From Sedimentisphaerales bacterium (GTDB lineage Bacteria; Planctomycetota; Phycisphaerae; Sedimentisphaerales; SG8-4), in assembly GCA_016928975.1 (NCBI GenBank), contig JAFGJR010000137.1, positions 1-39,796 on the forward strand: 39,796 nucleotides of DNA, given 5' to 3'. Under the pieces are notes generated by a model that worked only from the letters and a program-made list of their open reading frames with translations, was not told the DNA's origin and ran no database searches. Positions within the stretch are counted from its first letter, which is position 1. Every line of letters begins with the position of its first letter. Of the stretch, positions 28,609 to 38,742 are shown in pieces. The position numbers and the translations under genes are program-made.

Positions 28609-29469
28609 ATGGCTGAATCGCTCGCACACACCTTCGGGCAGATCATCGGCCACGTGCTCGAGGCTGCGATTGAGCCGGTGTTACAGAAGTTCGCCCACGA
28701 GCACGGTCTGTATCTGGACAAGAAGGGCCCGCGCCAAGCCAGAGAGGGAAAGAAGGTCACCTGGACGGACCTGTACGGCAATGCGCACGATCTGGATTTC
28801 GTCCTCGAACGCGGCGGAACAGATACGGTCATTGGCACACCAGTAGCTTTCATCGAAACTGCCTGGCGTCGATACACCAAGCACTCGAGGAACAAAGCCC
28901 AAGAGATTCAGGGCGCAGTTCAAGTGCTTGCGCTCACATACAAGCACGCCTGCCCATTTACCGGTGCAATTCTCGCCGGAGTACTCACCGGCGGGGCGAT
29001 CAGCCAACTCAAATCCCCTGGGTTCCACGTCCTGTTCTTCCCGTACGAATCAATAGTCGGCGCATTCCGGAAGGCCGGTATTGATGCGGGCTTTGATGAA
29101 GATACGCCTGAAAAAGAGTTCCGAAAGAAGCTCAGCCACTGGAAAACGACCAGCAAGAGAACAAGACGGGCCGTTGCAGCCCAGCTCATTGAGATCCACC
29201 AGAAAGACATCGACGATTTTCTGTCCGCACTCGACATTACAGTCAGACGGTGCATTGAGAGGATTGTGGTTATCCCGCTACATGGTCAAGAGATGGAGTG
29301 TTCCTCAGTGGGTGAGGCGATTGCGTTTTTGTCCTCCTACGAGTCCGCGCATGTCTATGGGGCAGTCTACAGGTACGAGATACAGATTCGTTACAACAGC
29401 GGGGACAAGATCACGGCCGAATTCGCCGAGAAACCCGCGGCCCTGGAGTTCCTCAAGAGGTACGAGTGA
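28609..29469 (+). CDS. putative type II restriction endonuclease with atypical PD-(D/E)XK site
   Basis: This 286-residue protein lies 3 bp after the methyltransferase. A long N-terminal helix region leads to D61-L-D63-FVLE and then PVAFIE83-T-A85-WRRYTKHSRNKAQEI. The D...E-x-A layout followed by a basic helix is what a PD-(D/E)XK core looks like when the usual lysine of E-x-K is replaced, possibly with R87, R88 or K91 taking its place. The C-terminal third (~200-286) is a separate mixed domain. No signal peptide is present. Cutting activity is inferred from position next to the methyltransferase and from the core motif; I could not assign a named enzyme. Confidence 0.7.
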   Translation: MAESLAHTFGQIIGHVLEAAIEPVLQKFAHEHGLYLDKKGPRQAREGKKVTWTDLYGNAHDLDFVLERGGTDTVIGTPVAFIETAWRRYTKHSRNKAQEIQGAVQVLALTYKHACPFTGAILAGVLTGGAISQLKSPGFHVLFFPYESIVGAFRKAGIDAGFDEDTPEKEFRKKLSHWKTTSKRTRRAVAAQLIEIHQKDIDDFLSALDITVRRCIERIVVIPLHGQEMECSSVGEAIAFLSSYESAHVYGAVYRYEIQIRYNSGDKITAEFAEKPAALEFLKRYE

Positions 29470-29487
29470 ACAGGCAGCCGCGGAGAG

Positions 29488-30465
29488 TCACATATGCGTG
29501 CGCGTCGTGCCGATCGCGGCGAGTTTGAGGACGAGTTGCTCGATGGCGACGGGGGCTTGGGCCTGGCCGGTCTTGGTGGCGTAGTCGGTCGCGGCCAGCT
29601 CGTCCAGCAGCGAGGCGATCTGGGGGAGGGAGAAACGCTGGAGCTGCGCGAAGAAGCGATCTTTGTTGGACCAGATGCGCAGCCGGCTGGCGATCTCGGC
29701 GGGGCTGATACGTTTTTCGAGCATCGCCTTGGCCTGGAACATACGGCGGACGTGAAAGGCGAAGGCGCCGACGACGCCGTACTCGGCGTCCCGGCCCTGC
29801 TCGAACATGTTGCGCAGGCGTTCGACCGCCTGCGCCGTGTTGCCGGCGGTGACGGCGTCGATGACCTCGAACGCATCGTAGACGCGGTGGTGGCCGATCA
29901 GCGCCTCCACGTGCTGCACGGTGAGGGTCCTCTCATCGCGGGCGAAGATCGTCAGCTTGTCGATCTCGCCATAGAGCTGTGCAAGCTCCTCGCCGGCCAG
30001 GTCCGTCAGCAGCTCGGCCGCGTCCCGATTGAGCTTGACCTTGTACTTCTGGGCCGCATACTGCACCAGCAGGCCCGGCACCTCCCATCGCTTGGGCTCC
30101 TTGAACTGGATGAGTTTGCCGACTTGAGTGAGCTTCTTCGCCAGCCTCGTACTGGCGGCCCAGGTCGAGACCGTCATGACCAGCACGCCGGTCGGTGAGG
30201 GCTTCTCGAAGTACCTTTCCAGAATGGAACGGTGCCTGGAGATGAAATCGTCGGCGCCCTTGACGACCACGACGCGCCGGTCGGCCAGGAACGGCGCCGT
30301 CCGCAGCTCGTCGAGGACATCGGAAATAGAGACCTCGTCGGCGTCGGCGGACAGTAGCGCCGTCATGCGCTGCTGTGGATCGAGCAGCTCGTCCACCAGC
30401 TCCTGGCACCTGGCATTGACGAGCGACTCGTCTTTGCCTGCGATAACGTAGATAGCTTCAGTCAT
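29488..30465 (-). CDS. holA: DNA polymerase III subunit delta
   Basis: This 325-residue subunit of the clamp loader opens the sliding clamp at replication forks. It has the delta fold: N-terminal RecA-like domain (MTEAIYVIAGKDE, RRVVVVKGADDF), the middle GLLVQYAAQKYKVKLNRDA helix bundle with EELAQLYGEIDKL, and the C-terminal collar domain (YDAFEVIDAVTAGN ... EYGVVGAFAFHVRRM). It lies 70 bp downstream of gyrA on the same strand, separated only by an inverted repeat. Its end converges on the restriction gene. Confidence 0.92.
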   Translation of the reverse strand: MTEAIYVIAGKDESLVNARCQELVDELLDPQQRMTALLSADADEVSISDVLDELRTAPFLADRRVVVVKGADDFISRHRSILERYFEKPSPTGVLVMTVSTWAASTRLAKKLTQVGKLIQFKEPKRWEVPGLLVQYAAQKYKVKLNRDAAELLTDLAGEELAQLYGEIDKLTIFARDERTLTVQHVEALIGHHRVYDAFEVIDAVTAGNTAQAVERLRNMFEQGRDAEYGVVGAFAFHVRRMFQAKAMLEKRISPAEIASRLRIWSNKDRFFAQLQRFSLPQIASLLDELAATDYATKTGQAQAPVAIEQLVLKLAAIGTTRTHM

Positions 30466-30471
30466 TCTCTC

Positions 30472-30535
30472 GTAGGGGCAGCCCCCTATGGTTGCCCCTG
30501 TTCAACTGGGATCGGGCAGGCACGGGGGCCTGCCC

Positions 30536-30539
<4 letters not shown>
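30472..30539. repeat. inverted repeat filling the gyrA-holA junction
   Basis: Arms GTAGGGGCAGCCCCC (30472-30486) and GGGGGCCTGCCCCTAC (30524-30539) are complementary except for one extra base. On the gyrA strand the TAG at the repeat edge is the gyrA stop codon. The GTAGGGGCAGG edge is of a widespread REP-like type. Confidence 0.8.
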
Positions 30540-33103
<2,564 letters not shown>

Positions 33104-33435
33104 TGCCTCTGTCTTTTCATTCGCCACACGGAGCGCCACGACCACGCGAGATTGCAGCAAATCGAAGGAGTGACACGACTCAATGCAGACCGGTCACCAT
33201 CCGTAGCCAGAGCTTGCTCCAAGGCCACCAGAGTACCGGCGATCGCCCGAAAAGTCAACCCTTGCCAAGAGGTGTAATTTCACGGAGAAACCGGACCGCA
33301 ACGGCATTGCCGGCCGTTCATCCGCCGCCCTGTCTTGCCCTGTTACCATAGTGGACCCTGGCCTCGGACGTTCGTTGCGGCACACCCCTGGGACGGGCCA
33401 GAATCGGTCCCTCTGGAAATTTGCCAGGCCCGGTT
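33104..33435. other. intergenic region upstream of gyrA, 332 bp
   Basis: No gene is supported on either strand. The gyrA promoter should lie here on the reverse strand, but no clear -35/-10 pair stood out. Confidence 0.4.
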
Positions 33436-33463
33436 TTGACCCTGGCCAAATGTAACCTATACT
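33436..33463 (+). promoter_or_regulatory. strong sigma70-like promoter
   Basis: TTGACC (33436-33441), a 16-bp spacer and TATACT (33458-33463) match the consensus at five of six bases in each box. It points away from gyrA into a region without reading frames, toward a T-run terminator. Confidence 0.6.
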
Positions 33464-33469
33464 TTGGTT

Positions 33470-33590
33470 GAAAGGGGTACCTGAAAAGACAGTCTCCCAG
33501 AAGACTTGCTTATAATACTCCTTCCTTCTTTTCCAGTGGGGGGCGGCTGACCAAGGTCCCAAGGGGGGTCGCTGTCTCCCCTCTTTTTTT
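33470..33590 (+). ncRNA. predicted structured small RNA, ~120 nt
   Basis: A promoter at 33436-33463 and a T-run at 33584-33590 delimit a ~120-nt unit with no coding frame. The two ends can pair: AGGGG (33473-33477) with CCCCT (33578-33582), and AGACAG (33487-33492) with CTGTCT (33572-33577), giving an 11-bp closing stem with a one-sided bulge. I tested it by eye against SRP RNA, 6S, tmRNA, RNase P and common riboswitches and found no match. It might instead be the leader of something beyond the window logic, but the downstream gene is on the opposite strand. Confidence 0.45.
33562..33590 (+). terminator. intrinsic terminator of the small RNA
   Basis: AGGGG (33562-33566) can pair with CCCCT (33578-33582) around an 11-nt loop, followed by C and seven T residues (33584-33590). 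It ends 11 bp before the stop of the convergent reverse-strand gene. Confidence 0.55.
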
Positions 33591-33601
33591 GCGCCGGCCG
33601 C

Positions 33602-35410
33602 CTATTGCCCGGACTTCTCGACGAGGACATCATCAATGAGGATCATACCCTTGCCGTGCTTCGGGCTGGCCGTGTTGCCCAGCCCGATGGCGAGGGACGT
33701 GACCTGGACCATGTCCACGCCGGTGAATTGGCTGAACGCAACGCGCCAGGCGTTCCATTCGGCGCCGGTCAGCAGTGAGAGGTCCGAGCTCTGGACGGCC
33801 ACGCTGTGTCCGAGGCGATCTGTCACCTTGACGTAGAGGTCGTCGGCGGTGTTGTCCGCCTGGCCCAGAACGTACAGGACCAGCGTGTCGGCCCCTGCGA
33901 CCGTCCAGTCCTGGGCCTGCGTCCACGCCCGGGTCGTCTCGGACAGACGCGTCGTGCCGGAATTGTCATAGTAGAACGGCATGGACTGATGGCCGCTGCG
34001 GACCAGCGTCCTTTCCATGATCGTCCTCTGGTAGTCCGGGCTGTCCGGACTCCAGATATCATGCCCGATGGCCGCGCCGGTGCCGTTGCCGGGATAGGCC
34101 ACCGGGAAGAACTCGTCCTCCGAGTAGCCCATGCCGTCGAGCCACGTCTGGAAGACCCGATCGGGCGAGTCATTGGTGTAGCTCTCAAAATCGTCGATGA
34201 CCCTGTAGTTGCCGGTCGTGAAGGTCCATACGTCTCCCTTCCACAGCTTGTCGGCATGAGCGTCGTTGACCTCATCCACGCGCCAATAGTAGCTCGTGCC
34301 CGGCTCCAGAAGCCCTGGGTCAAGACTATTGTCACTCGCATCGGCGAACGTGACGTTTGCGTGGTCTACCTCGTTGGCGTCGTTGACGTCGCCGGCGTTG
34401 ATGCCAAAGTAGACTCTATGCTCGCTTGCGTCGATACCCGCCAGCCAGCGGAGAACCGGATTGATCCGCACGTCTTCGGCGCCGTCGGCCGGGTCGGGCT
34501 GCGAAGCCTGCGGAGGAACGACCGCCAGCGCTGTGATGATCGTCCTGCCCGGCACGCTGGTCATGTCGATGACGATCTGGGAGCCCCTGGGCAGACCGGG
34601 CGTCGTGCCGTAGGCTTTGAGAATGCCTCTCGCGATCCAGTCCTGCACTTCGTCGTCGAAGTCGCGAGGCAGGATCAGCCTGCCTTTCTCGATGTTGACG
34701 CGGATCAGGTTGTCCGGGACATTGGCCGGCGTGCCGATGCCCATATTGACACCGGTCAGGACGTCGAACGTGCCGCCGTACATGTTCAGATGGCCGCCGA
34801 TCCAGGCCCAGACGACGAGGCATTCGGAGCCCTCGTACATGTTCATTGTCACGTAGGGCAGCGGGTCCCACCAGTTGGTGCCGATGGCGATGCCTTCCGC
34901 GCGCGTCTTGTCCTCGGCCACACTGTCCTTCGTGCCGTGGATCCGGGAGCCGCTGTACATGTTCAGGACGCTGCGGTTCGGGTCATCATCGGGCCTGGTG
35001 GGGTCGGTCAGGCCCGGCAGGCCCTGGGCCAGGACGATGTACCATTTGTAGGTCAGACCGCCGTAGATGTCGAGATGCAGTCCCCATTCCGGGCCGAAGA
35101 TCGTGCCGTACTCGTCGCCGTAGGTGCAGTCCGCATCATAGCCGGCGGGAATCACCAGGGACTTCGTGAGGGTCCGCGGGTTCCCGGAGATCCAGATATT
35201 GGCGGAGCTGTGCTCCGGCGGCGGACAGGGCGTCCTCGGGCCGTCCGGATTCCACGCGGGCACCTTCTCCCAGTTGTAGGGCGCCGTGGTCCGGTTCCAC
35301 ATGCCGTCGCCGCTGGCGTTCGTCCAGTAATAAGTGTCCGCCGCCAGCGCACATGTGGCCAGGCCAAACACGACGACGAGAATAGTCACGAATCGCAATG
35401 GTCTACGCAT
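33602..35410 (-). CDS. secreted multidomain protein: paralogous N-domain, Fn3-like, beta-sandwich
   Basis: This 602-residue protein starts at ATG 35410 after AAGGAGAG and has a signal peptide (to ~ALA-23). The N-terminal domain (~24-305) begins YYWTNASGDGMW and includes YVTMNMYEG, GGHLNMYGG and LILPRDFDDEV; the same domain makes up the whole 37450-38232 protein. A Fn3-like unit follows (~310-425; DPADGAEDV, SYYWRVDEVND). A C-terminal sandwich (~428-602) opens with VIDDFESYTND, a module common in planctomycete secreted proteins. No catalytic motif is recognised; a glycan-binding role next to the arabinanase gene is inferred. In-frame codons upstream to 35575 translate a REP palindrome and are not real. 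Confidence 0.8.
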   Translation of the reverse strand: MRRPLRFVTILVVVFGLATCALAADTYYWTNASGDGMWNRTTAPYNWEKVPAWNPDGPRTPCPPPEHSSANIWISGNPRTLTKSLVIPAGYDADCTYGDEYGTIFGPEWGLHLDIYGGLTYKWYIVLAQGLPGLTDPTRPDDDPNRSVLNMYSGSRIHGTKDSVAEDKTRAEGIAIGTNWWDPLPYVTMNMYEGSECLVVWAWIGGHLNMYGGTFDVLTGVNMGIGTPANVPDNLIRVNIEKGRLILPRDFDDEVQDWIARGILKAYGTTPGLPRGSQIVIDMTSVPGRTIITALAVVPPQASQPDPADGAEDVRINPVLRWLAGIDASEHRVYFGINAGDVNDANEVDHANVTFADASDNSLDPGLLEPGTSYYWRVDEVNDAHADKLWKGDVWTFTTGNYRVIDDFESYTNDSPDRVFQTWLDGMGYSEDEFFPVAYPGNGTGAAIGHDIWSPDSPDYQRTIMERTLVRSGHQSMPFYYDNSGTTRLSETTRAWTQAQDWTVAGADTLVLYVLGQADNTADDLYVKVTDRLGHSVAVQSSDLSLLTGAEWNAWRVAFSQFTGVDMVQVTSLAIGLGNTASPKHGKGMILIDDVLVEKSGQ

Positions 35411-35495
35411 AAGACTCTCCTTCAATAAAGGCCGAGAGTTAAGTGGTTCTGCTCCAACAGCCTCTGACAAAATGGCAGTTGTGGGTCTCTCTCTT

Positions 35496-35566
35496 GTCAC
35501 CCCTGCGGAAGCAGGGGTCCAGGAACGTCGCGGCGCAGGTGGATTCCTGCTTGCGCAGGAATGACA
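35496..35566. repeat. REP-like palindrome pair, family A copies 3 and 4
   Basis: Two hairpins in opposite orientation: ACCCCTGC/GCAGGGGT (35499-35518, GGAA loop) and ATTCCTGC/GCAGGAAT (35543-35562, TTGC loop). They sit between the arabinanase stop and the next start, as an inverted pair like those mobilised by REP-associated transposases. Confidence 0.75.
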
Positions 35567-35590
35567 TCGATGCATTCTGGCGCCACGCGG

Positions 35591-37240
35591 TTATTGTGTC
35601 AGAGGCTCGATCCTATCTCCTTGCACGTAAATGTCGTTGATATCGTTGACGTCCAGGGTCCTGTTGTAGATCCGAATATCGTCCAGCAAGCCCCGGTAGC
35701 AGGCGTCGGCGGACCAGTTGCTCCTTGCGATATGGTTGTCCGTTCTCGTCACATTCCACGGCGGTGAGGTCGTTCCGGTCTTGATCCGCGTGCCATTCTT
35801 GTAGAGTGCCGCCTCCCCGCAGACATCGACGGTGGCGGCGAAGTGCTGCCACGTGTCCAGGTCGATTGCATTGGCTGCCGTCAGCGTGCCAAGGTTGGCG
35901 GTCCCGTTGACAATCCCAAATATGAGAGTCGAGCGGCTGTACCCCAAGAAAAGATTATTGTCGGAGTCGCCGTTGCCCAGATCGATGAATCCCGCCCACT
36001 CCCGCACACTGGTGGGAAACACCCAGAGCGAGACGGTCAGTCCGTCAAAGTCACTGAATCCGTCGGGCAGGTTGATGTAATCGTCCGCGCCGTCGAAGGC
36101 GATCGCCACCCTGTGGTTGGGATCGTCAGTCACCCAGGTCGCGCCGATGATGTCGCCGTCGTAGCCGTTGCCGGAGGAATCCGCCGCAATGTCTCCGAAA
36201 CCCTCGTCCAGGTTCCACCAGGCCACGAGGGCCTCATTGACGTCGACGGGTCCTTGTGCGACCAGGGTCGGCCAGTCGTCCGGCGTCCAGAACAGCTCGT
36301 GAATCCGCAGGTAAGACCTGCCGTTGCGCTGGGCATCGTAGGCGTGATGAACGAGCCAGTACCGGCCGTCCCGGTCGAGGAAGACGGCCTCGTGGCCCGG
36401 CCCTTTCCACCGCTCGTCGTTCCAGGTCAGCCGGGTCCCGCCGGAGGCCATCATCGAGACGCCGTCTTTGTCCGTGTAAGGACCCGTGACCTCGGTGGCC
36501 CTGCCGACCCGGACGTTGTACGTGCTTCGGACGCCTTGGCAGCAGGTATCGAAGGAAACGAACAGATAATAGTAGCCGTTCCGGGAGATGAGGAACGGGG
36601 CCTCGATGGATTTGTTCCACGCAAGCGAGGAAAGCACCGGAGGATTGGAGAGAGGACATCCGGTCGCGGGGTTGACTTCCGTCATCTTGATGCCGCTCCA
36701 GAAGGAGCCGAAGGCCAGCCAGTACCTCACGGTGGCGTCGCGATGATCGATGAACAAGGCCGGGTCAATCGTGTTGTAGTTGTCCGACGAACGAGACCGT
36801 ACGACCGGCCCGCCGCTGTCCACCCACTCGTACTCGGGGTCGCATGGGTCCAGCGTCGTGTTCGTCGCCAGGCCGATGGCGGAGACGTTGCTGCCAAACG
36901 TGGAGACGGAGTAGTACAGGTGGTACTGGCCGTCGAAGTAGGAGATGTCCGGCGCCCACACGCTGCTGCCGGTGTACTTCGGTACTACGGTATAGACCCA
37001 GGACGGGATGGCGGCCAGCATGTGGCCGACCGACCACCAGTGGTGCATGTCCGTCGAGGCCCGGATCGGGATTCGCGTGCCTGTGCAGAAGACGTAGTAG
37101 GTGTCGCCCTGGCGCATGATGACCGGGTCATGGGTCGCGTAGTCGCCGCTGAGCACTTCGTAATCCGCCTGGACCGGGACCGCCGACAGGGTCCACAGCA
37201 AGACGACTGCCGCCATCAAGATGGGGCGTTTTCTCTGCAC
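35591..37240 (-). CDS. GH43 arabinanase with C-terminal LamG domain
   Basis: This 549-residue secreted enzyme should cut alpha-1,5-linked arabinan. GTG 37240 is preferred because AGGAGAAGG lies just upstream and gives a clean signal peptide ending at VQA. The five-blade GH43 propeller has H37-D38-P (general base Asp), NTID159-PALF (second Asp) and I-E213-APF (general acid), plus GSSVWAPDIS and GSFWSGIKM, typical of arabinan endo-1,5-alpha-L-arabinosidases. From ~335 a LamG-type module (WWNLDEGFGD, ADDYINLP, LLDDIRIYNRTL) follows, probably for substrate binding. It is flanked on both sides by genes that share one uncharacterised domain, all on the same strand. Confidence 0.92.
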   Translation of the reverse strand: MQRKRPILMAAVVLLWTLSAVPVQADYEVLSGDYATHDPVIMRQGDTYYVFCTGTRIPIRASTDMHHWWSVGHMLAAIPSWVYTVVPKYTGSSVWAPDISYFDGQYHLYYSVSTFGSNVSAIGLATNTTLDPCDPEYEWVDSGGPVVRSRSSDNYNTIDPALFIDHRDATVRYWLAFGSFWSGIKMTEVNPATGCPLSNPPVLSSLAWNKSIEAPFLISRNGYYYLFVSFDTCCQGVRSTYNVRVGRATEVTGPYTDKDGVSMMASGGTRLTWNDERWKGPGHEAVFLDRDGRYWLVHHAYDAQRNGRSYLRIHELFWTPDDWPTLVAQGPVDVNEALVAWWNLDEGFGDIAADSSGNGYDGDIIGATWVTDDPNHRVAIAFDGADDYINLPDGFSDFDGLTVSLWVFPTSVREWAGFIDLGNGDSDNNLFLGYSRSTLIFGIVNGTANLGTLTAANAIDLDTWQHFAATVDVCGEAALYKNGTRIKTGTTSPPWNVTRTDNHIARSNWSADACYRGLLDDIRIYNRTLDVNDINDIYVQGDRIEPLTQ

Positions 37241-37449
37241 CGTCCTTCTCCTCACCGGCAAGCGCACATGCAGACAGGGCTCAATGACCCTTCCGCAACG
37301 CTGGGTGGCAGTGGCAAGCGTAGCATGCCGATAATGTGCCCACTCGCCACCGGCAGAGCCTTCAGCCTTGCCGCGGCCACCCAGCGAAGACGAAACACGT
37401 GCGAAGATGTTCTGCCAGGATCATTCCGGCTCGTCAGATCGGGACCGGG

Positions 37450-38232
37450 CTACGGCTGCGCCGGTTCCTCCGCGGGGACTGCCGTCACTTTCGTACGAGT
37501 CGGCTGCTCTTCAATGACGATCGTGCCCGTTCCGCCGAAGGCAACGCAATGGCCGTCTGCGATCCATTTCTCGACGTTGGCCTTGTAGTCTTTGGGCAGG
37601 ACCAGTATGCCGTTCTCGATGTTCAGCGTGCACAGCTCCGGAGGCTGCTCGACGGAAGCCACGTTGAAGCCGTTGAAGACGTACAGGATGCCGCCGACGA
37701 GGTTCATCTTGCCGCCCAACCAGACGTAATCGCGGACGATGGCGGTTCCGCTGTACTGGTTGTAGGTGACGTACGGCCCGCCGTGCCACCACCAGCTATC
37801 GCCGATGAGGAAGTTGGTGACGTCCAGCCAGCCGCCACTGCCGCCGGCGCCTAAATTGATCGTGGGACTGGCATTGGGATCGGTGCCCACCGCCACCATG
37901 CCCACGAACGCCGGACTCACGTAGCTTCCACCCTCGATGTTGACGCTGATGGCGCCGAATTCCGGACCCCAGACATCCGCCGCGTCTGTCACCGCCAGCT
38001 CGCCCGGACCGATCGTCGGGCCGACCTTGACATCACCCACGATTTGGGCGGGATTGATCTGCGTATTGCCGGTGCCGGGTCCCGGGAGCACCATCGCGGA
38101 CCAGTTGTTCGGGTCCATCCAGCGCCCGTTGCCGGTCGCGTTCGTCCACTGGTTCACCTGTGCCGACACGCTGCCGACCAGGACCATCGCCAGAACCAGG
38201 GAAATCAGACAAGAGACTCGTTTGTGTGACAT
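37450..38232 (-). CDS. secreted protein of an unrecognised family (stand-alone copy)
   Basis: This 260-residue protein starts at ATG 38232 after GAGGAGAA and has a signal peptide (to ~VSA-24). It begins VNQWTNATGNGRWMDPNNW and contains YVTYNQYSG, GGKMNLVGGILYVFNG and LVLPKDYKANVEKWI, which line up with the N-terminal domain of the 33602-35410 protein. Repeating short beta-strands with N-M/N-L-x-G-G suggest a solenoid (autotransporter-like) beta-helix. No enzyme motif is seen. It is the first gene of the reverse-strand arabinanase group. Confidence 0.78.
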   Translation of the reverse strand: MSHKRVSCLISLVLAMVLVGSVSAQVNQWTNATGNGRWMDPNNWSAMVLPGPGTGNTQINPAQIVGDVKVGPTIGPGELAVTDAADVWGPEFGAISVNIEGGSYVSPAFVGMVAVGTDPNASPTINLGAGGSGGWLDVTNFLIGDSWWWHGGPYVTYNQYSGTAIVRDYVWLGGKMNLVGGILYVFNGFNVASVEQPPELCTLNIENGILVLPKDYKANVEKWIADGHCVAFGGTGTIVIEEQPTRTKVTAVPAEEPAQP

Positions 38233-38592
38233 GGCCGTTCTCCTCACAAGAAGTGTCTTTGTCCTGGCTACACGCCAGGAAGCTTGTCGTTTTCAGATCA
38301 CCAAACTTGCCACTGACGTGTGCCGCTGCTGTTGCAGCGAAGAGCCGCCACCCAGCAGATACGATCACCGCGCACCGGTCGCACTGCGACACGGCGCTTC
38401 GCTGCATGGCGTGAGTCACACAGCCAGAGAATCCGCAGGCCTTACCACGTTTGTATCACATCCACCCATCCCGGGTCAAGAGACGCAGTGCCCGTCGCGG
38501 CCTGAAAACGCAATCTGGCGTCCCGAAAACGGATTCGGGCGAATCCGCGCCGTGCATTCGCAGCCCGACCCTGCTTGTGGGGCGACAAAGCC
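38233..38592. other. divergent intergenic region, ~360 bp
   Basis: No gene is supported. It separates the reverse arabinan group from the forward VCBS gene and contains a perfect 8-bp-arm palindrome at 38530-38547. Confidence 0.45.
38530..38547. promoter_or_regulatory. palindrome, possible operator
   Basis: CGGATTCG GG CGAATCCG is a perfect dyad with a 2-bp centre, 45 bp upstream of the predicted -35 of the VCBS gene. The spacing suits a regulator-binding site better than an RNA hairpin. Confidence 0.4.
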
Positions 38593-38621
38593 TTGCACGA
38601 CGGGGGGCGGGACGGTATCAT
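38593..38621 (+). promoter_or_regulatory. sigma70-like promoter of the VCBS gene
   Basis: TTGCAC (38593-38598), a 17-bp spacer and TATCAT (38616-38621) lie about 120 bp before the ATG at 38743. The leader contains a GGCCC...GGGCC hairpin. Confidence 0.45.
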
Positions 38622-38742
38622 AAAGGTTCAAACGGAGGCCCGTCACATGGGCCAGCCAATGGAGACTCGTGTTCTACAGGCCGTCTGAATGGAGCTACGG
38701 CGGGCGGTTGCCATCAGGACCATTGAAAGGAAGGGTGTTTCA

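Noticed and set aside
33470..33590. SRP RNA, 6S RNA or tmRNA identity for the predicted small RNA
   Set aside because: No GGAAGCAGC-type SRP tetraloop region, no 6S-like central bubble of the right length and no tRNA-like ends.
33806..35428. 540-codon forward frame opposite the multidomain secreted protein
   Set aside because: It is a shadow frame rich in Val, Arg and Gly with no signal peptide or domain.
35411..35575. upstream in-frame extension of the 33602-35410 gene
   Set aside because: It translates a REP palindrome (TPASAGVT-like peptide), a known annotation artefact, and AAGGAGAG directly precedes ATG 35410.
38622..38742. c-di-GMP riboswitch in the VCBS leader
   Set aside because: A GGTTGCC-like tail is present but the GCAAAGCC core and the 5' P1 partner are missing.
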